Origin: an uncultured Eubacteriales bacterium | GTDB taxonomy: Bacteria > Bacillota > Clostridia > Oscillospirales > Acutalibacteraceae | NCBI GenBank assembly: GCA_900315285.1 | Contig: OMYO01000018.1 | Location: forward strand, 1-39,004 | Direction of reading: 5' to 3' | Length of the DNA: 39,004 bases | Shown here: positions 1 through 8,175 of the stretch, piece after piece | How the letters are laid out: each line of letters opens with the position of its first letter | Numbering within the stretch: the first letter of the stretch is position 1 | Made by a program: the position numbers and the translations under genes | The notes under the pieces: generated by a model | The model's input: the letters and a program-made list of their open reading frames with translations, nothing else | The model's database searches: none | What the model was told of the DNA's origin: nothing

Positions 1-24
1 TTTGAATTCTTTGTCGTAACGCAT
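1..24 (-). CDS. N-terminal fragment of a gene running off the left edge; possible transposase OrfA
   Basis: An ATG at 24-22 is preceded on the minus strand by GGAGG with a 7-base gap, an excellent ribosome binding site. Only eight codons are inside the window (MRYDKEFK). That opening resembles the start of IS3-type OrfA transposases and related HTH proteins, which often begin with an R-Y-x-x-E-F-K pattern, but eight residues cannot establish this. The gene lies downstream of and in the same direction as the operon at 160-2862. The start is well supported; the identity is a guess. Confidence 0.45.
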
Positions 25-159
25 TTCGATTCCTCCGTAATGATATTTTATCATTGCCTGGTGGATTTATCGACTGCGCTTAAATTATAGAGCTCCAGTA
101 CCCGGCTTGGGCGATTCACACCTCGTCCTCACTGGGTACCCTTTTTCTTTTTCAAATTT

Positions 160-927
160 TTATGCGTTCACGAATGGAACCGTCTCTGTAGTGGCGGAAC
201 TCTCGCCGGGCTCCCCTTGCTGCGGGCCCTCTGTGCCGCTATAGGGCTCTGTAACGCTGTAACTGTATTCATATTGACTCGAGTCCACCGATTCCTGTGA
301 ACTGCCGCCAGGAATGTAGGCAAAAAGCAAGCTGAAGACCAGAATCATGACGATGATGACCATGGCAATGCAGAACCCCGGTTTCCGGTAAAACGGTTTC
401 TTGTAAGGGGTGTTGCAGTACGGGCAGGAGACATAGTCATCCGGAAACTCATGGCCGCAGTTCTTGCAGTGGCCGTATCCGGTGGAGTTCGGGCTCTTTC
501 CGGTGGCACCGCCCACGGACTTGTTGTAGCTGTTCTGAAGGACGATGAAGGCAATCATATCCAGGCCGAAGATGGAGAGCAGCAAATTTGTCAAGAAGGT
601 CTGGCCGACAATGCCCTGTTTATTGCGTACCAGATTGTCCATGCGCAGCGAAGTCATGTAGAACCAATACCAACGGTAGAATGGGACAAAGAGACACAGA
701 AGCAGCTGCGCCCACGGGGTTCGCTGCGGCAGCATTTGGTCCTCGTTGGTGAGCTTTGTGAACTTATAGTAGAGATAAATACTGTAGATTCCGGCGGTAA
801 TGATCATAAGGAACGTGAAAAGTCCCAGGTTCATATACCCGTCCGGCTGTGCCGCCCGGTTGCCGCTGCCCGGCTGCTCCGGATGCTCCGGATGCTCCAC
901 ATCGTAGTAATAGTTTTCGTCGTTCAT
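160..927 (-). CDS. DUF4234-like membrane protein with zinc ribbon
   Basis: This 255-residue protein has an N-terminal hydrophobic region (about residues 33-140) with the pattern TAGIYSIYLYYKFTKLTN and an aromatic FYRWYWFY stretch, as in DUF4234-type small membrane proteins. A zinc ribbon follows at about 153-172 (CKNC...CPYC), then one more transmembrane helix (about 185-206) and a Ser/Glu/Thr-rich tail that is probably outside the cell. The start has GAGGAGG seven bases upstream. It is the last gene of a three-gene run with the YlmH-like gene (12-base gap) and the dehydrogenase. The family has no established function; a sensor or envelope role is only a guess. Confidence 0.7.
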   Translation of the reverse strand: MNDENYYYDVEHPEHPEQPGSGNRAAQPDGYMNLGLFTFLMIITAGIYSIYLYYKFTKLTNEDQMLPQRTPWAQLLLCLFVPFYRWYWFYMTSLRMDNLVRNKQGIVGQTFLTNLLLSIFGLDMIAFIVLQNSYNKSVGGATGKSPNSTGYGHCKNCGHEFPDDYVSCPYCNTPYKKPFYRKPGFCIAMVIIVMILVFSLLFAYIPGGSSQESVDSSQYEYSYSVTEPYSGTEGPQQGEPGESSATTETVPFVNA

Positions 928-939
928 AAGGATTCCTCC

Positions 940-1725
940 TCAGCGTGGCGTGACTTCCACCGCCAAATTGTGCTTTCCCTTCCGGGAGAGACCCAGTTCC
1001 TCCCGGATGCGGAACCGCCCGAAGCCACGGACAGAGACGAGCTCGCCGGGTTTCAGCTCTCTGCCCGGGTCCTCGCAGAGACGGCCGTCCACAAAGATCT
1101 TCTTCTCGGGAAACAGCTCGGATGCGTTTCCGCGGGACAGATTATAGACTTTCGCAAGGACAAGGTCAATGCGGTAAGATGCCGCCTGCACAGTCTTTTC
1201 CTCCGGTTCCGTACTCTTAAGGGCGGGAACTTCATCCAGAATCTTGCAGTTCACGGCGGTATGGCGAACTCTTTCCAGATTTTCAACAAGGTAAGCTGCT
1301 ACAGTGTCAAGACAGAAGACATATCCAATATTGTCCTCCACAAAGATATCCCCTATGGAGTCCCGCTCCAGCCCCAGCGACAGAATGGAGCCCAGAAAGT
1401 CACGGTGTCCCAGTTCGTCTGCAAATTTCGCGTTCTTTGGGGCAATTATCACGAGGGCAATGGGATAAGGCATGTCATAGCCCAGTGAGTCCTCGCTGCC
1501 GATGCGCAATACCACACGCTCGCAGTCTTCCATGCCACCGAAGAACTCCCAGGGAAGCGTTTCCCATTCCTGAAGTTCCCGATACATGTCACTGCGCTCG
1601 GCAAGACCCAAAAAGTGGGAAAAGCTGTACTGCCCCCGCTCATACTGGTATGCCATGTCTCTCAATGTCTTAGCCATTCTCTTGCCTTCCATCAGGGCTG
1701 TTGCGCCCTTTTTGGAGCGCACCAT
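940..1725 (-). CDS. ylmH: YlmH-like S4-domain RNA-binding protein
   Basis: The C-terminal 75 residues or so form an S4 domain (YRIDLVLAKVYNLSRG, then an EKKIFVDGRLCEDPGRELKPGE segment read in two parts), which binds structured RNA. The middle carries the YlmH pattern G-H-R-D-F-L-G-S-I-L-S-L-G then IGDIFV. YlmH proteins act with ribosomes and, in Bacillus, help rescue stalled nascent chains; the gene usually sits near divisome genes, which is not the case here. Length (261 residues) fits the family. The chosen ATG lies 9 bases after the upstream stop and has a weak ribosome binding site. An ATG at 1677 with GGAAGG seven bases upstream is a possible alternative, but it would remove a segment that seems to be conserved in the family. 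Confidence 0.82.
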   Translation of the reverse strand: MVRSKKGATALMEGKRMAKTLRDMAYQYERGQYSFSHFLGLAERSDMYRELQEWETLPWEFFGGMEDCERVVLRIGSEDSLGYDMPYPIALVIIAPKNAKFADELGHRDFLGSILSLGLERDSIGDIFVEDNIGYVFCLDTVAAYLVENLERVRHTAVNCKILDEVPALKSTEPEEKTVQAASYRIDLVLAKVYNLSRGNASELFPEKKIFVDGRLCEDPGRELKPGELVSVRGFGRFRIREELGLSRKGKHNLAVEVTPR

Positions 1726-1734
1726 GCAAAGTTC

Positions 1735-2862
1735 TCAGTTGTTGTAGATGGAGTGGAACGAGTTCGTGTCCACGTCAATATCTCCAAAGTAAGAAGAAAA
1801 GTCCATGCCGAGGTAGTCAGACATCTGCTTAAGTTCTACGACCGTCTTCATATCCACAGGAACACCCTCCTGCTCTACCCGCGCCACAGCCCGGGCTTCT
1901 TTTTCGCCATGGGTATAGATTTCCGAGGCGCCCTCTGCCTTCGGGGACTCCCGTAGTTCTTCAAGGAGTGTAGAAAAATGCTTCTGAATATCCTCTGGGT
2001 CACCAAACATTTTCGGGTCGATGGCGGCAAAACCGTGGCAGGTGCCTCCATGGCCATTCTTGTGGGTATGATTCGAGGTAAAGCCCTGGGAGAGGATGGA
2101 GGAGAACAGTTCACACACCATGGCCCAGCCATAGCCCTTGTGGGAGCCATGGAGTTCGTCTGCCCCGCCGAGCGGGACAATGCCGCCGCCCGCCTTGTTC
2201 ACTATGTTCACGAGGACCTCCTCGGCATTGTCCGTCGGGTGGCCCTTGGCGTCCAACGCCCAGCCGTCTGGAACCGGCTTTTCCGCCTTCCGGTACATTT
2301 CGAGCTTTCCCCGGGTGACAACCGTGGTGGACGCGTCAAACAGGAACGGATACGGCTCCGCCGGTGCGGCAATAGCAATGGGGTTGCTTCCCAGCATAGC
2401 CTGTCTTCCAAACGTCGGCACCATGATGGCCTCCGAGTTTGTGCAGGAAAAGCCGATGAGCCCCTGATCCGCCGCCATTTTGGCATAGTACCCGGCAATG
2501 CCGTAATGGTTCGACTCCCGGACCGTTACAATGCCAACTCCGCTTGTCTTAGCCTTTTCAATGGCCATATTCATGGCTTTCACCGCCACGAGCTGGCCCA
2601 TTCCCTGATGTCCGTCAATGACTGCAGACAGCGGGGTCTCAAATACGACCTCCGGCTCTGCGTCCAGCTTGATAAGGCCACTCTGCAAGCCATTGTTGTA
2701 CCGGGAGACCCGCTGCATTCCGTGGGACTCAATGCCGTATTTGTCCGCGGTGATGAGCACGTCGGTTATCGTCGCCGCATCTTCCCCAGAAAAACCGAAT
2801 TTTACGAAAGCATCCTTGAGAAACCGCTCCAGAGTCTCCACTGGAAATTTTCTATGTGCCAT
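1735..2862 (-). CDS. Malate/L-lactate dehydrogenase family (Ldh_2) oxidoreductase
   Basis: This 375-residue protein matches the NAD(P)-dependent Ldh_2 family, which includes ureidoglycolate dehydrogenase, ComC sulfolactate dehydrogenase and YbiC. Visible family marks are the ADKYGIESHGMQR segment, SNHYGIAGYYA, and the substrate/cofactor region around GSNPIAIAAPA. The enzyme would reversibly oxidise a 2-hydroxy acid to a 2-oxo acid in the cytoplasm; the substrate cannot be read from the sequence. GGAGG lies about ten bases before the ATG. It is the first gene of the run leading to the YlmH-like gene and the zinc-ribbon membrane protein, and it is divergent from cbiM. Confidence 0.88.
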   Translation of the reverse strand: MAHRKFPVETLERFLKDAFVKFGFSGEDAATITDVLITADKYGIESHGMQRVSRYNNGLQSGLIKLDAEPEVVFETPLSAVIDGHQGMGQLVAVKAMNMAIEKAKTSGVGIVTVRESNHYGIAGYYAKMAADQGLIGFSCTNSEAIMVPTFGRQAMLGSNPIAIAAPAEPYPFLFDASTTVVTRGKLEMYRKAEKPVPDGWALDAKGHPTDNAEEVLVNIVNKAGGGIVPLGGADELHGSHKGYGWAMVCELFSSILSQGFTSNHTHKNGHGGTCHGFAAIDPKMFGDPEDIQKHFSTLLEELRESPKAEGASEIYTHGEKEARAVARVEQEGVPVDMKTVVELKQMSDYLGMDFSSYFGDIDVDTNSFHSIYNN

Positions 2863-3185
2863 AGTAACACAGCCTCCTCTTCTCTTGTATAATCCGGTAT
2901 CATAATAACAGCAATAAAATTGCGGGTCAATCGGATTATTCCGCCAAATTATTGCAATTTTTTAAATATTTTGAAGAAAATATAGATAGTATTTTTTAGA
3001 GAAGCCAAAAGGGCGACATCGGCAGGTAAATCGCCCGAAAAGAAGAGGCACAGAACGGGTTGTGCGATAATCTCGGAAAAGTGTCGGTTATTCGGGATTC
3101 ATATCCCCCCCGGGGGCTTGTTGTTCTATTCTTGATTCCCTTAAAATCTGAGTCAGAGAGAATTCCCTATAAAGGAGAAATGAAA
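2863..3185 (+). promoter_or_regulatory. Structured leader upstream of cbiM
   Basis: This 323-base gap lies between the divergent dehydrogenase gene and cbiM. The cbiM-proximal part can form three successive hairpins: GGGCGA/TCGCCC (3011-3016 with 3031-3036), GCACA/TGTGC (3048-3052 with 3061-3065), and ATCTCGGA/TTCGGGAT (3070-3077 with 3091-3098). A C7G5 tract follows at 3105-3116. An AT-rich stretch at 2940-2998 probably holds the promoter, but no good -35/-10 pair could be placed. ECF cobalt/nickel importers are often controlled by cobalamin or NiCo riboswitches or by metal repressors. The cobalamin box and the NiCo core were not recognised, so the element is unassigned. Confidence 0.4.
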
Positions 3186-4217
3186 ATGCATATACCAGAT
3201 AACTACCTAAGTCCGTCGACCTGTGCGGTCATGGCGGCTGCCATGGTGCCTGTTTGGGCCGTGGCCATTCACAAAGTCCGTAAGGAGCTTCCAAAGGAGA
3301 AGCTGCCGGAGATCGGTATTTTTGCCGCTCTCTCCTTCCTTATGATGATGTTCAACGTCCCGCTCCCCGGCGGAACGACCGGACATGCCGTTGGAGGCAC
3401 GCTCGTGGCCATTGTATTGGGGCCATGGGCAGCGACGATATGTATTTCCATAACGTTGCTGGTGCAGGCTCTTCTCTTTGGCGATGGAGGAATTTTAGCC
3501 TTCGGGGCCAACTGTTTCAACATGGCCTTCGTTCTCCCGTTTGTCGGATACTATATTTATAAATTCATCAGCGAGCGGGTCAAGTCCAAAGGCGGAAAAT
3601 ATGCCGCTGCAGCCATTGGCTCTTATATTGGCATTAACGTTGCGGCTCTCTGTGCGGCAGTGGAATTTGGCATTCAGCCTCTCATCTTCAAGAATGCCGC
3701 CGGTCAGGCACTCTATTGCCCGTATCCGCTGTCCGTCTCCATTCCGGCCATGACCATTCCGCACCTTGCCGTTGCCGGTGTCGTTGAGGCACTGTTCACC
3801 GTACTTATCTACGCGTTTATCCGCAATGTGGATCCGGATATGGTTCAGGATCATCCGGAAAAGAAGACAAAGGGTATTTGGGGCCTTGTCCTCGGACTCA
3901 TTGCACTGACCCCTCTCGGACTCCTTGCCACAGGCACCGCCTGGGGTGAATGGGGCTCGGATGAAATTTCCGGTCTCACCGACAAGAGTGGTCAGGCCCT
4001 CGGCTATACGCCCCAAGGTATGACCCATGGCATGGACTTCCATGCTCTGATTCCGGACTACTCCTTTGGCAGTGGAATGCCAGAGTGGCTGGGCTACATT
4101 CTCTCTGCTATAATAGGTGCAGGAATACTGGTCATTGTCTTCCGCCTGATTGGCGCCGCCGCCTCCGGGAAACCAAAACAGCAGAGTTCCTCCGGCACGG
4201 GAGCGCCCACTGCGTAA
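3186..4217 (+). CDS. cbiM: CbiM: substrate-binding component of a cobalt/nickel ECF transporter
   Basis: CbiM is the membrane S-component that captures Co2+ or Ni2+. The start was set at the second ATG (3186) because AAAGGAG at 3171-3177 then has an 8-base gap, and because the protein then begins Met-His. His2 of CbiM/NikM helps bind the metal and must follow the initiator. The conserved MHIPDNYLSPSTCAV opening and the GGTTGHAVGGTLVAIVLGPWAA segment are present. At 343 residues it is longer than minimal CbiM. The extra C-terminal part has a predicted membrane helix, a GTAWGEWG segment and another helix, as in CbiM proteins fused to a CbiN/PDGLE-like module; no separate cbiN is present. Cobalt versus nickel cannot be decided. 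Confidence 0.92.
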   Translation: MHIPDNYLSPSTCAVMAAAMVPVWAVAIHKVRKELPKEKLPEIGIFAALSFLMMMFNVPLPGGTTGHAVGGTLVAIVLGPWAATICISITLLVQALLFGDGGILAFGANCFNMAFVLPFVGYYIYKFISERVKSKGGKYAAAAIGSYIGINVAALCAAVEFGIQPLIFKNAAGQALYCPYPLSVSIPAMTIPHLAVAGVVEALFTVLIYAFIRNVDPDMVQDHPEKKTKGIWGLVLGLIALTPLGLLATGTAWGEWGSDEISGLTDKSGQALGYTPQGMTHGMDFHALIPDYSFGSGMPEWLGYILSAIIGAGILVIVFRLIGAAASGKPKQQSSSGTGAPTA

Positions 4218-4238
4218 CCGCTTTTACATTTGATTTGT

Positions 4239-4262
4239 AACGGCCGCTGCAAGGCGGCCGTT
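4239..4262 (+). terminator. Intercistronic hairpin between cbiM and cbiQ
   Basis: AACGGCCGC (4239-4247) pairs with GCGGCCGTT (4254-4262) around a 6-base loop, followed by the T-rich TATTTGCATTTT. It lies in the 75-base gap after cbiM, so it may be a leaky terminator or a 3'-end stabiliser that sets cbiM expression above cbiQO. Confidence 0.5.
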
Positions 4263-4292
4263 TATTTGCATTTTATCTAAGGAGATGACACC

Positions 4293-5102
4293 ATGCAGCG
4301 TGAACTTCCCGACTGGATGAAACAGCCGGAGAACTACAGTCCTCCCTCCGACCGGGATCGTTTCATTGACAAGAGCATTCTCTCCTTTCTGAACACCTTG
4401 TCAAAAATAAAGCAGCAGAGTCGGCATGACAAAGATCTTCTCCTCGTCTCCCCTTTCTTCAAACTCATTTTCACGGTGCTCTTTATTGTTCTTGTCTCTT
4501 CGACCCAGAACTTTGCCTTCCTCTATATTATGCTGGCCTACGTAATCATTCTCCTGGCGGTGCTGCCACCGGCTGCCATTAAGTCCAGCCTAAAGGGAGC
4601 ACTCGTGGCCGCGCTATTTACCTATCTCATATTGATACCCTCGGCGCTGACCGGAAACCATTACAGCATTACGATGATTCCCGTCAAAGTGCTGGAGAGC
4701 GTCCTGGCCGTGAACATTCTCTCCTTCTCCACGCGCTGGGACCACATTATTGCCTCTTTGCGGCGCCTCTTCTTCCCGAGCCTCGTCATTTTCATCTTTG
4801 ATATCATGATAAAGTACATTGTGCTGCTCGGCGAATATGCCCTTCAGATGCTCTACGCCCTGAAGCTTCGCTCTGTGGGCAAAAACAAGGAGAAGTACGG
4901 CTCCATTGCCGGGGTCGGCGGATCCTTGTTCGTGAAGTCCCGCGCCATGTCTCAGACTATGTACCAGGCCATGGAGTGCCGCGGGTTTGACGGAGAGTAT
5001 AAGATAACAGATAAGTTCCGTTTTACGGTTTGGGACGCCGCCTACATCCTATTGAACGGTGTCTTTGTCTACCTTTTCTATTATTTCCAGCACGCCGCAT
5101 AA
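4293..5102 (+). CDS. cbiQ: CbiQ: transmembrane coupling (T) component of the cobalt/nickel ECF transporter
   Basis: This 269-residue protein is the EcfT-type scaffold linking CbiM to the ATPase. After a polar N-terminal 50 residues it has several hydrophobic helices (about residues 52-130 and 165-190). A cytoplasmic segment with AMECRGFDGEY at about 226-236 corresponds to the EcfT coupling motif with its conserved Arg-Gly, which contacts the ATPase. A C-terminal helix follows. AAGGAG lies eight bases before the ATG. It sits between cbiM and cbiO in the usual order. Confidence 0.9.
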   Translation: MQRELPDWMKQPENYSPPSDRDRFIDKSILSFLNTLSKIKQQSRHDKDLLLVSPFFKLIFTVLFIVLVSSTQNFAFLYIMLAYVIILLAVLPPAAIKSSLKGALVAALFTYLILIPSALTGNHYSITMIPVKVLESVLAVNILSFSTRWDHIIASLRRLFFPSLVIFIFDIMIKYIVLLGEYALQMLYALKLRSVGKNKEKYGSIAGVGGSLFVKSRAMSQTMYQAMECRGFDGEYKITDKFRFTVWDAAYILLNGVFVYLFYYFQHAA

Positions 5103-5127
5103 CGTGCGATAGGAGTTTGGAGTTCCC

Positions 5128-5913
5128 ATGATTCAGTTTGACAACGTATGTTTTGCCTATGAAGGGGTCACAGCCCTGGACCATATCAGTTTCTCCGTGG
5201 AGCCCGGCGAGTCTCTATGTCTTCTCGGCCCCAACGGCTGTGGCAAGTCCACTTTGCTGAAGCTCCTGAATGGCCTGATTTTCCCCACTGAGGGCATCTA
5301 TTCTTTTGACGGCGACGCCATTACCAAAAAGCGTATGAAAAACAGCAAAACCGCCAAGAAGTTCCACCAGCGCATGGGCTTTGTCTTCCAGGACTCGGAG
5401 GCCCAGCTGTTCTGCTCCACCGTCTACGATGAGATAGCCTTCGGACCCCGCCAGATGGGTCTCAAAGAGGAGGAGACGGAAAAACGCGTCGACGATGTCC
5501 TAGCCATGCTCGAAATGCAGGACTTCAAGCACCGCCAGCCCTACCATTTGAGTGGCGGCGAGAAGAAGAAAGTGGCCATTGCCGCCACGCTTGCTCTGAA
5601 CCCGGAGGTCCTGGTGCTCGACGAGCCCATGAACGGCCTGGACCCCCGTACCGAACACTGGCTCACCGACTTCCTGATCAACCTCAACCAGAATGGCAAG
5701 ACCGTCATAACCTCCACCCACGACCTGGTTCTGGCCCGCCGCATTTCCAGCCGCGCGCTGCTGTTCTCTCCGGACCACACCCTGGCCGCCGACCTCCCCA
5801 CTGCGGACCTTCTGAAAGACCGCTCCCTGCTGGAGAAAGTGGAGCTTGTGGATGCGGAGGATGAGACCTGGGGCGGCGCAAAACTGGCCGGATTTCTCGG
5901 GGAAAAGGATTAA
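5128..5913 (+). CDS. cbiO: CbiO: ATP-binding component of the cobalt/nickel ECF transporter
   Basis: CbiO is the ABC ATPase that powers metal uptake through CbiMQ. The 261-residue protein has Walker A GPNGCGKST at residues 34-42, a Q-loop in FVFQDSEAQLFC, the ABC signature LSGGEKKK at about 141-148, Walker B VLVLDEP at about 161-167, and the switch His in STHDLVLA. GGAG lies five bases before the ATG, and the gap after cbiQ is 25 bases. A strong terminator follows immediately, so this is the operon's last gene. Confidence 0.93.
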   Translation: MIQFDNVCFAYEGVTALDHISFSVEPGESLCLLGPNGCGKSTLLKLLNGLIFPTEGIYSFDGDAITKKRMKNSKTAKKFHQRMGFVFQDSEAQLFCSTVYDEIAFGPRQMGLKEEETEKRVDDVLAMLEMQDFKHRQPYHLSGGEKKKVAIAATLALNPEVLVLDEPMNGLDPRTEHWLTDFLINLNQNGKTVITSTHDLVLARRISSRALLFSPDHTLAADLPTADLLKDRSLLEKVELVDAEDETWGGAKLAGFLGEKD

Positions 5914-5929
5914 TTTTGAAATGATGTGA

Positions 5930-5954
5930 CCGTCGGCGTTGCCGGCGGTTTTTT
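5930..5954 (+). terminator. Rho-independent terminator of cbiMQO
   Basis: CCGTCGGC (5930-5937) pairs with GCCGGCGG (5941-5948), with one G-T pair and a 3-base loop, followed by six T. It lies 17 bases after the cbiO stop. Confidence 0.88.
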
Positions 5955-6080
5955 ATTCTATTTCGAGCCAGATACAACCCATTGAAGGGCCACGGTAGGA
6001 CACATTTGAGATATTTGAAACTGTGTATGAATTTTATCTGCGGCCAGGACGAAAGTCTTCGTGGCCCTAGCCCTTCGTCT

Positions 6081-6351
6081 TTACCGCATCTTCAATTTTT
6101 TGGCGATGCAGTAAAATTATTTTTTCCATCTTACTGCATTTCCAGTTTTTGCTTAATGCGGTAAAAAACTATGCTACAACGCGTCTCCTTACCACTCAGA
6201 TTTTTTACTCCAATGCCGAAAAAAGGTGGATGCAGTGAAATCTGAGGGGTGAATCGCCCAAAATTCTTCACCGCATTGGAGCTTTTTTTAAAATGCGGTA
6301 ATTGTTAAATTTTAGATTTACCGCATTGGACATTTTTCCCGAATGCGGTAA
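6081..6351. repeat. Family 1 palindrome array: five 34-bp units (TTACCGCAT / ATGCGGTAA)
   Basis: Units lie at 6081-6114, 6131-6164, 6205-6238 (degenerate left arm), 6268-6301 and 6318-6351. Each is 34 bp: 9-bp arms, TTAC(C/T)GCAT and ATGC(G/A)GTAA, around 16 bases that usually include TTTTT. Gaps are 16, 40, 29 and 16 bp, so the first two and last two units both have a 50-bp period. The third unit is enclosed in a further inverted repeat, CTCAGATTT (6196-6204) and AAATCTGAG (6238-6246). The array fills most of the 502-base gap between the convergent 3' ends of cbiO and the yolD-like gene. A half copy lies near 19851-19870. The role is unknown; REP/BIME-like organisation is an inference. Confidence 0.85.
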
Positions 6352-6363
6352 AGAGGAGAGAAC

Positions 6364-6386
6364 CCACTGGCTGCAGCAGCCAGTGG
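6364..6386. terminator. Hairpin terminator of the yolD-polymerase operon
   Basis: CCACTGGCTG (6364-6373) and CAGCCAGTGG (6377-6386) form a perfect 10-bp stem with a CAG loop, 30 bases beyond the stop of the minus-strand yolD-like gene. Neither side has a clean T run: the minus side reads GTTCTCTCC and the plus side ATTTCATTCTTT. Efficiency is therefore uncertain. Confidence 0.55.
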
Positions 6387-6415
6387 ATTTCATTCTTTCT
6401 GCCAGCAAACACGCC

Positions 6416-6859
6416 TCACCGCTCGCTCCCCCGCAGCCCATACAGGGCGGAAAACGGTATTTTCGTCTCCACCACCTGCAGAACACGGTTCACCGTGTCC
6501 ACCCGGGCCACGGCGCCGGTGAGTTCATGGAGCTGGCCGCCGAGAAGGTATGTCACGGTGACAATGTCACCGGGGCGCAGGGCCCGCAGCCGGGCGTCCA
6601 GCGACTCGGCGCTCTCCTCGGAGAGCGTGACCGGTTTGGCCGTCTCCTTTTCCATGCTGCGGATTTCTGCGCCGAGACCTTCCAGGGCGTCAAATGGAAG
6701 AAATTGGCTGGTGCGCTGGGCGCGGGTCAGATGGGGCGCACGGCGGCGGCCGGAGGTGCCAGATAGTCCCTTTTCTCGGGCGTCACTGCACTCCTCTTTG
6801 CCCTGGCCAACGGGCGCCTCCGCTCGGCGGGACGGCTCTTTTCCATTGTCCTTTTTCAT
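6416..6859 (-). CDS. YolD-like protein, partner of the adjacent Y-family polymerase
   Basis: This 147-residue protein has a polar N-terminus rich in Arg, Glu and Lys (about 1-50), then SQFLPFDALEGLG, the hallmark of the YolD-like family. The C-terminal part, with beta-rich segments such as GDIVTVTYLLGG and FSALYGL, also fits that family. In Bacillus and its phages yolD-type genes are co-transcribed with UvrX/YqjW-type polymerases and belong to the SOS response; they have been proposed to act like UmuD. The ATG overlaps the polymerase stop by four bases (ATGA), which suggests translational coupling. The N-terminal extension is longer than in many YolD proteins. Confidence 0.82.
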   Translation of the reverse strand: MKKDNGKEPSRRAEAPVGQGKEECSDAREKGLSGTSGRRRAPHLTRAQRTSQFLPFDALEGLGAEIRSMEKETAKPVTLSEESAESLDARLRALRPGDIVTVTYLLGGQLHELTGAVARVDTVNRVLQVVETKIPFSALYGLRGSER

Positions 6860-8157
6860 GCCCGGTGCCCGCCGATCTGCTCATTGCGCTCCAGGGTGCG
6901 ACCGGCGTCCGAGAGGTCCATGGCGCGGATGACGGTGCTGCGGCCGTAGCGCTTCTGGAGCGAGGAGACCGTGCGCTGGAGGGCGTGTTGTTTTTCCAGG
7001 CGGACCGGGTCGTCAAAGAGGGTGTACTGGAGAAAGCCCTCGGGCTCCACGCGGTTGAAGCAGAGGCCCACACGGCGGATGGGTGCCTCGGGGAGGGCAA
7101 TGCGGCGGTAGAGTTCCTCGGTCTTTGGGAGGACGTCTGTGGTGAGGCAGGTGCCGCGGTCCATGGAGATGGTACCGTCGGAACGCCCCCGGCCGGTGCG
7201 CTCCGCGAAGGTGCGGGAGTAACCGACATACATAGTCAGGGAGTCCGAGATGAGGCCGCCGTCACAGAGGCGGAGGCAGAGCTGGTCCGTCATTTCCTTC
7301 ATGAGGAGAAGACCCTCGTCGTAGGAGTAGTCCCGCGGGAGGACCTGGCCCGCCGTGACCGAGCGGGACTGGGGCCGGTAGCGGTGGATGTCAGCAATGG
7401 TCACCGGTTCGACACCCCAGGCATGGTCAATTAAGAGCTCGGCGTTGACGCCGAACTCCCGGTAGAGAAGATTCTCGTCGGCCCGCGTGATGTCCCGCAT
7501 GGTATGGATGCCGTAGCGCAGAAGACGGCGCTCGGTGGCGTGGCCCACCATCCAGAAGTCGGTGAGCGGCAGGTGCTGCCAGAGTGTACGGCGGTAGCGC
7601 TCCTCGTTCAGGTAGCCGATGTGGTCCGGCACATGCTTGGCCGTTATGTCCAGGGCAACCTTGGTGAGAAACAGGTTGGTGCCTATGCCGCAGGTGGCCG
7701 TAATGCCGGTGGTGTCGTAGATGTCCTGCATGATGCGCACCCCGAGCTCCCGCGCGGTGAGGCCGTACAGGGACAGATAGTTCGTGACGTCCAGGAAGGC
7801 CTCGTCCACCGAGTAGACATGGATATCCTCCTTGGCGATGTACTTGAGATAAATGCCATAAATGCGCGCAGAGTACTGCAGGTACAGGTGCATGCGCGGC
7901 GTGGCCATGATATAGTCCACCGAGTCCGGTATTTCAAAGACGCGGCAGCGGTTCTTTATACCCAGCGCCTTCATGGCTGGCGTTATGGCCAGACAGATGG
8001 TCTTCTCCGTGCGCTCGGAGTCCGCCACGGCGAGCAGCGTCGTCATGGGGTCCAGTCCCCGCTCCACGCACTCCACGGAGGCATAGAAGGACTTCAGGTC
8101 AATACAGAGATATGTGCGGGACGTAGGTCGTCTCCCCCTCCTTTTCAGATTGCCCAT
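6856..8157 (-). CDS. Y-family (UmuC/UvrX-type) translesion DNA polymerase
   Basis: The protein copies damaged DNA. The first catalytic carboxylate lies in CIDLKSFYASVE near residue 20, and the second motif YSVDEAF near residues 115-119 holds the paired Asp-Glu. The K-S-F-Y form instead of D-A-F-F is typical of UvrX/UmuC-like enzymes rather than DinB. The frame is open upstream to an ATG at 8190, but that codon lies inside the LexA box and upstream of the predicted transcription start. The ATG at 8157 was therefore chosen, giving 433 residues, although its ribosome binding site is weak. The gene is followed by the coupled yolD-like gene. Family certain; exact start less so. Confidence 0.9.
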   Translation of the reverse strand: MGNLKRRGRRPTSRTYLCIDLKSFYASVECVERGLDPMTTLLAVADSERTEKTICLAITPAMKALGIKNRCRVFEIPDSVDYIMATPRMHLYLQYSARIYGIYLKYIAKEDIHVYSVDEAFLDVTNYLSLYGLTARELGVRIMQDIYDTTGITATCGIGTNLFLTKVALDITAKHVPDHIGYLNEERYRRTLWQHLPLTDFWMVGHATERRLLRYGIHTMRDITRADENLLYREFGVNAELLIDHAWGVEPVTIADIHRYRPQSRSVTAGQVLPRDYSYDEGLLLMKEMTDQLCLRLCDGGLISDSLTMYVGYSRTFAERTGRGRSDGTISMDRGTCLTTDVLPKTEELYRRIALPEAPIRRVGLCFNRVEPEGFLQYTLFDDPVRLEKQHALQRTVSSLQKRYGRSTVIRAMDLSDAGRTLERNEQIGGHRA

Positions 8158-8175
8158 GATGCCCACTGGCCTCAT

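Noticed and set aside
98..152. Plus-strand terminator GTACCC/GGGTAC with a T-rich tail
   Set aside because: The stem is only 6 bp with a 30-base loop, and no plus-strand gene precedes it.
451..1488. 345-codon plus-strand frame
   Set aside because: It runs antisense across both the zinc-ribbon protein and the YlmH-like gene, with no domain of its own.
2990..3185. Cobalamin riboswitch upstream of cbiM
   Set aside because: The conserved B12 box and the GCCACTG-type core could not be found in the leader.
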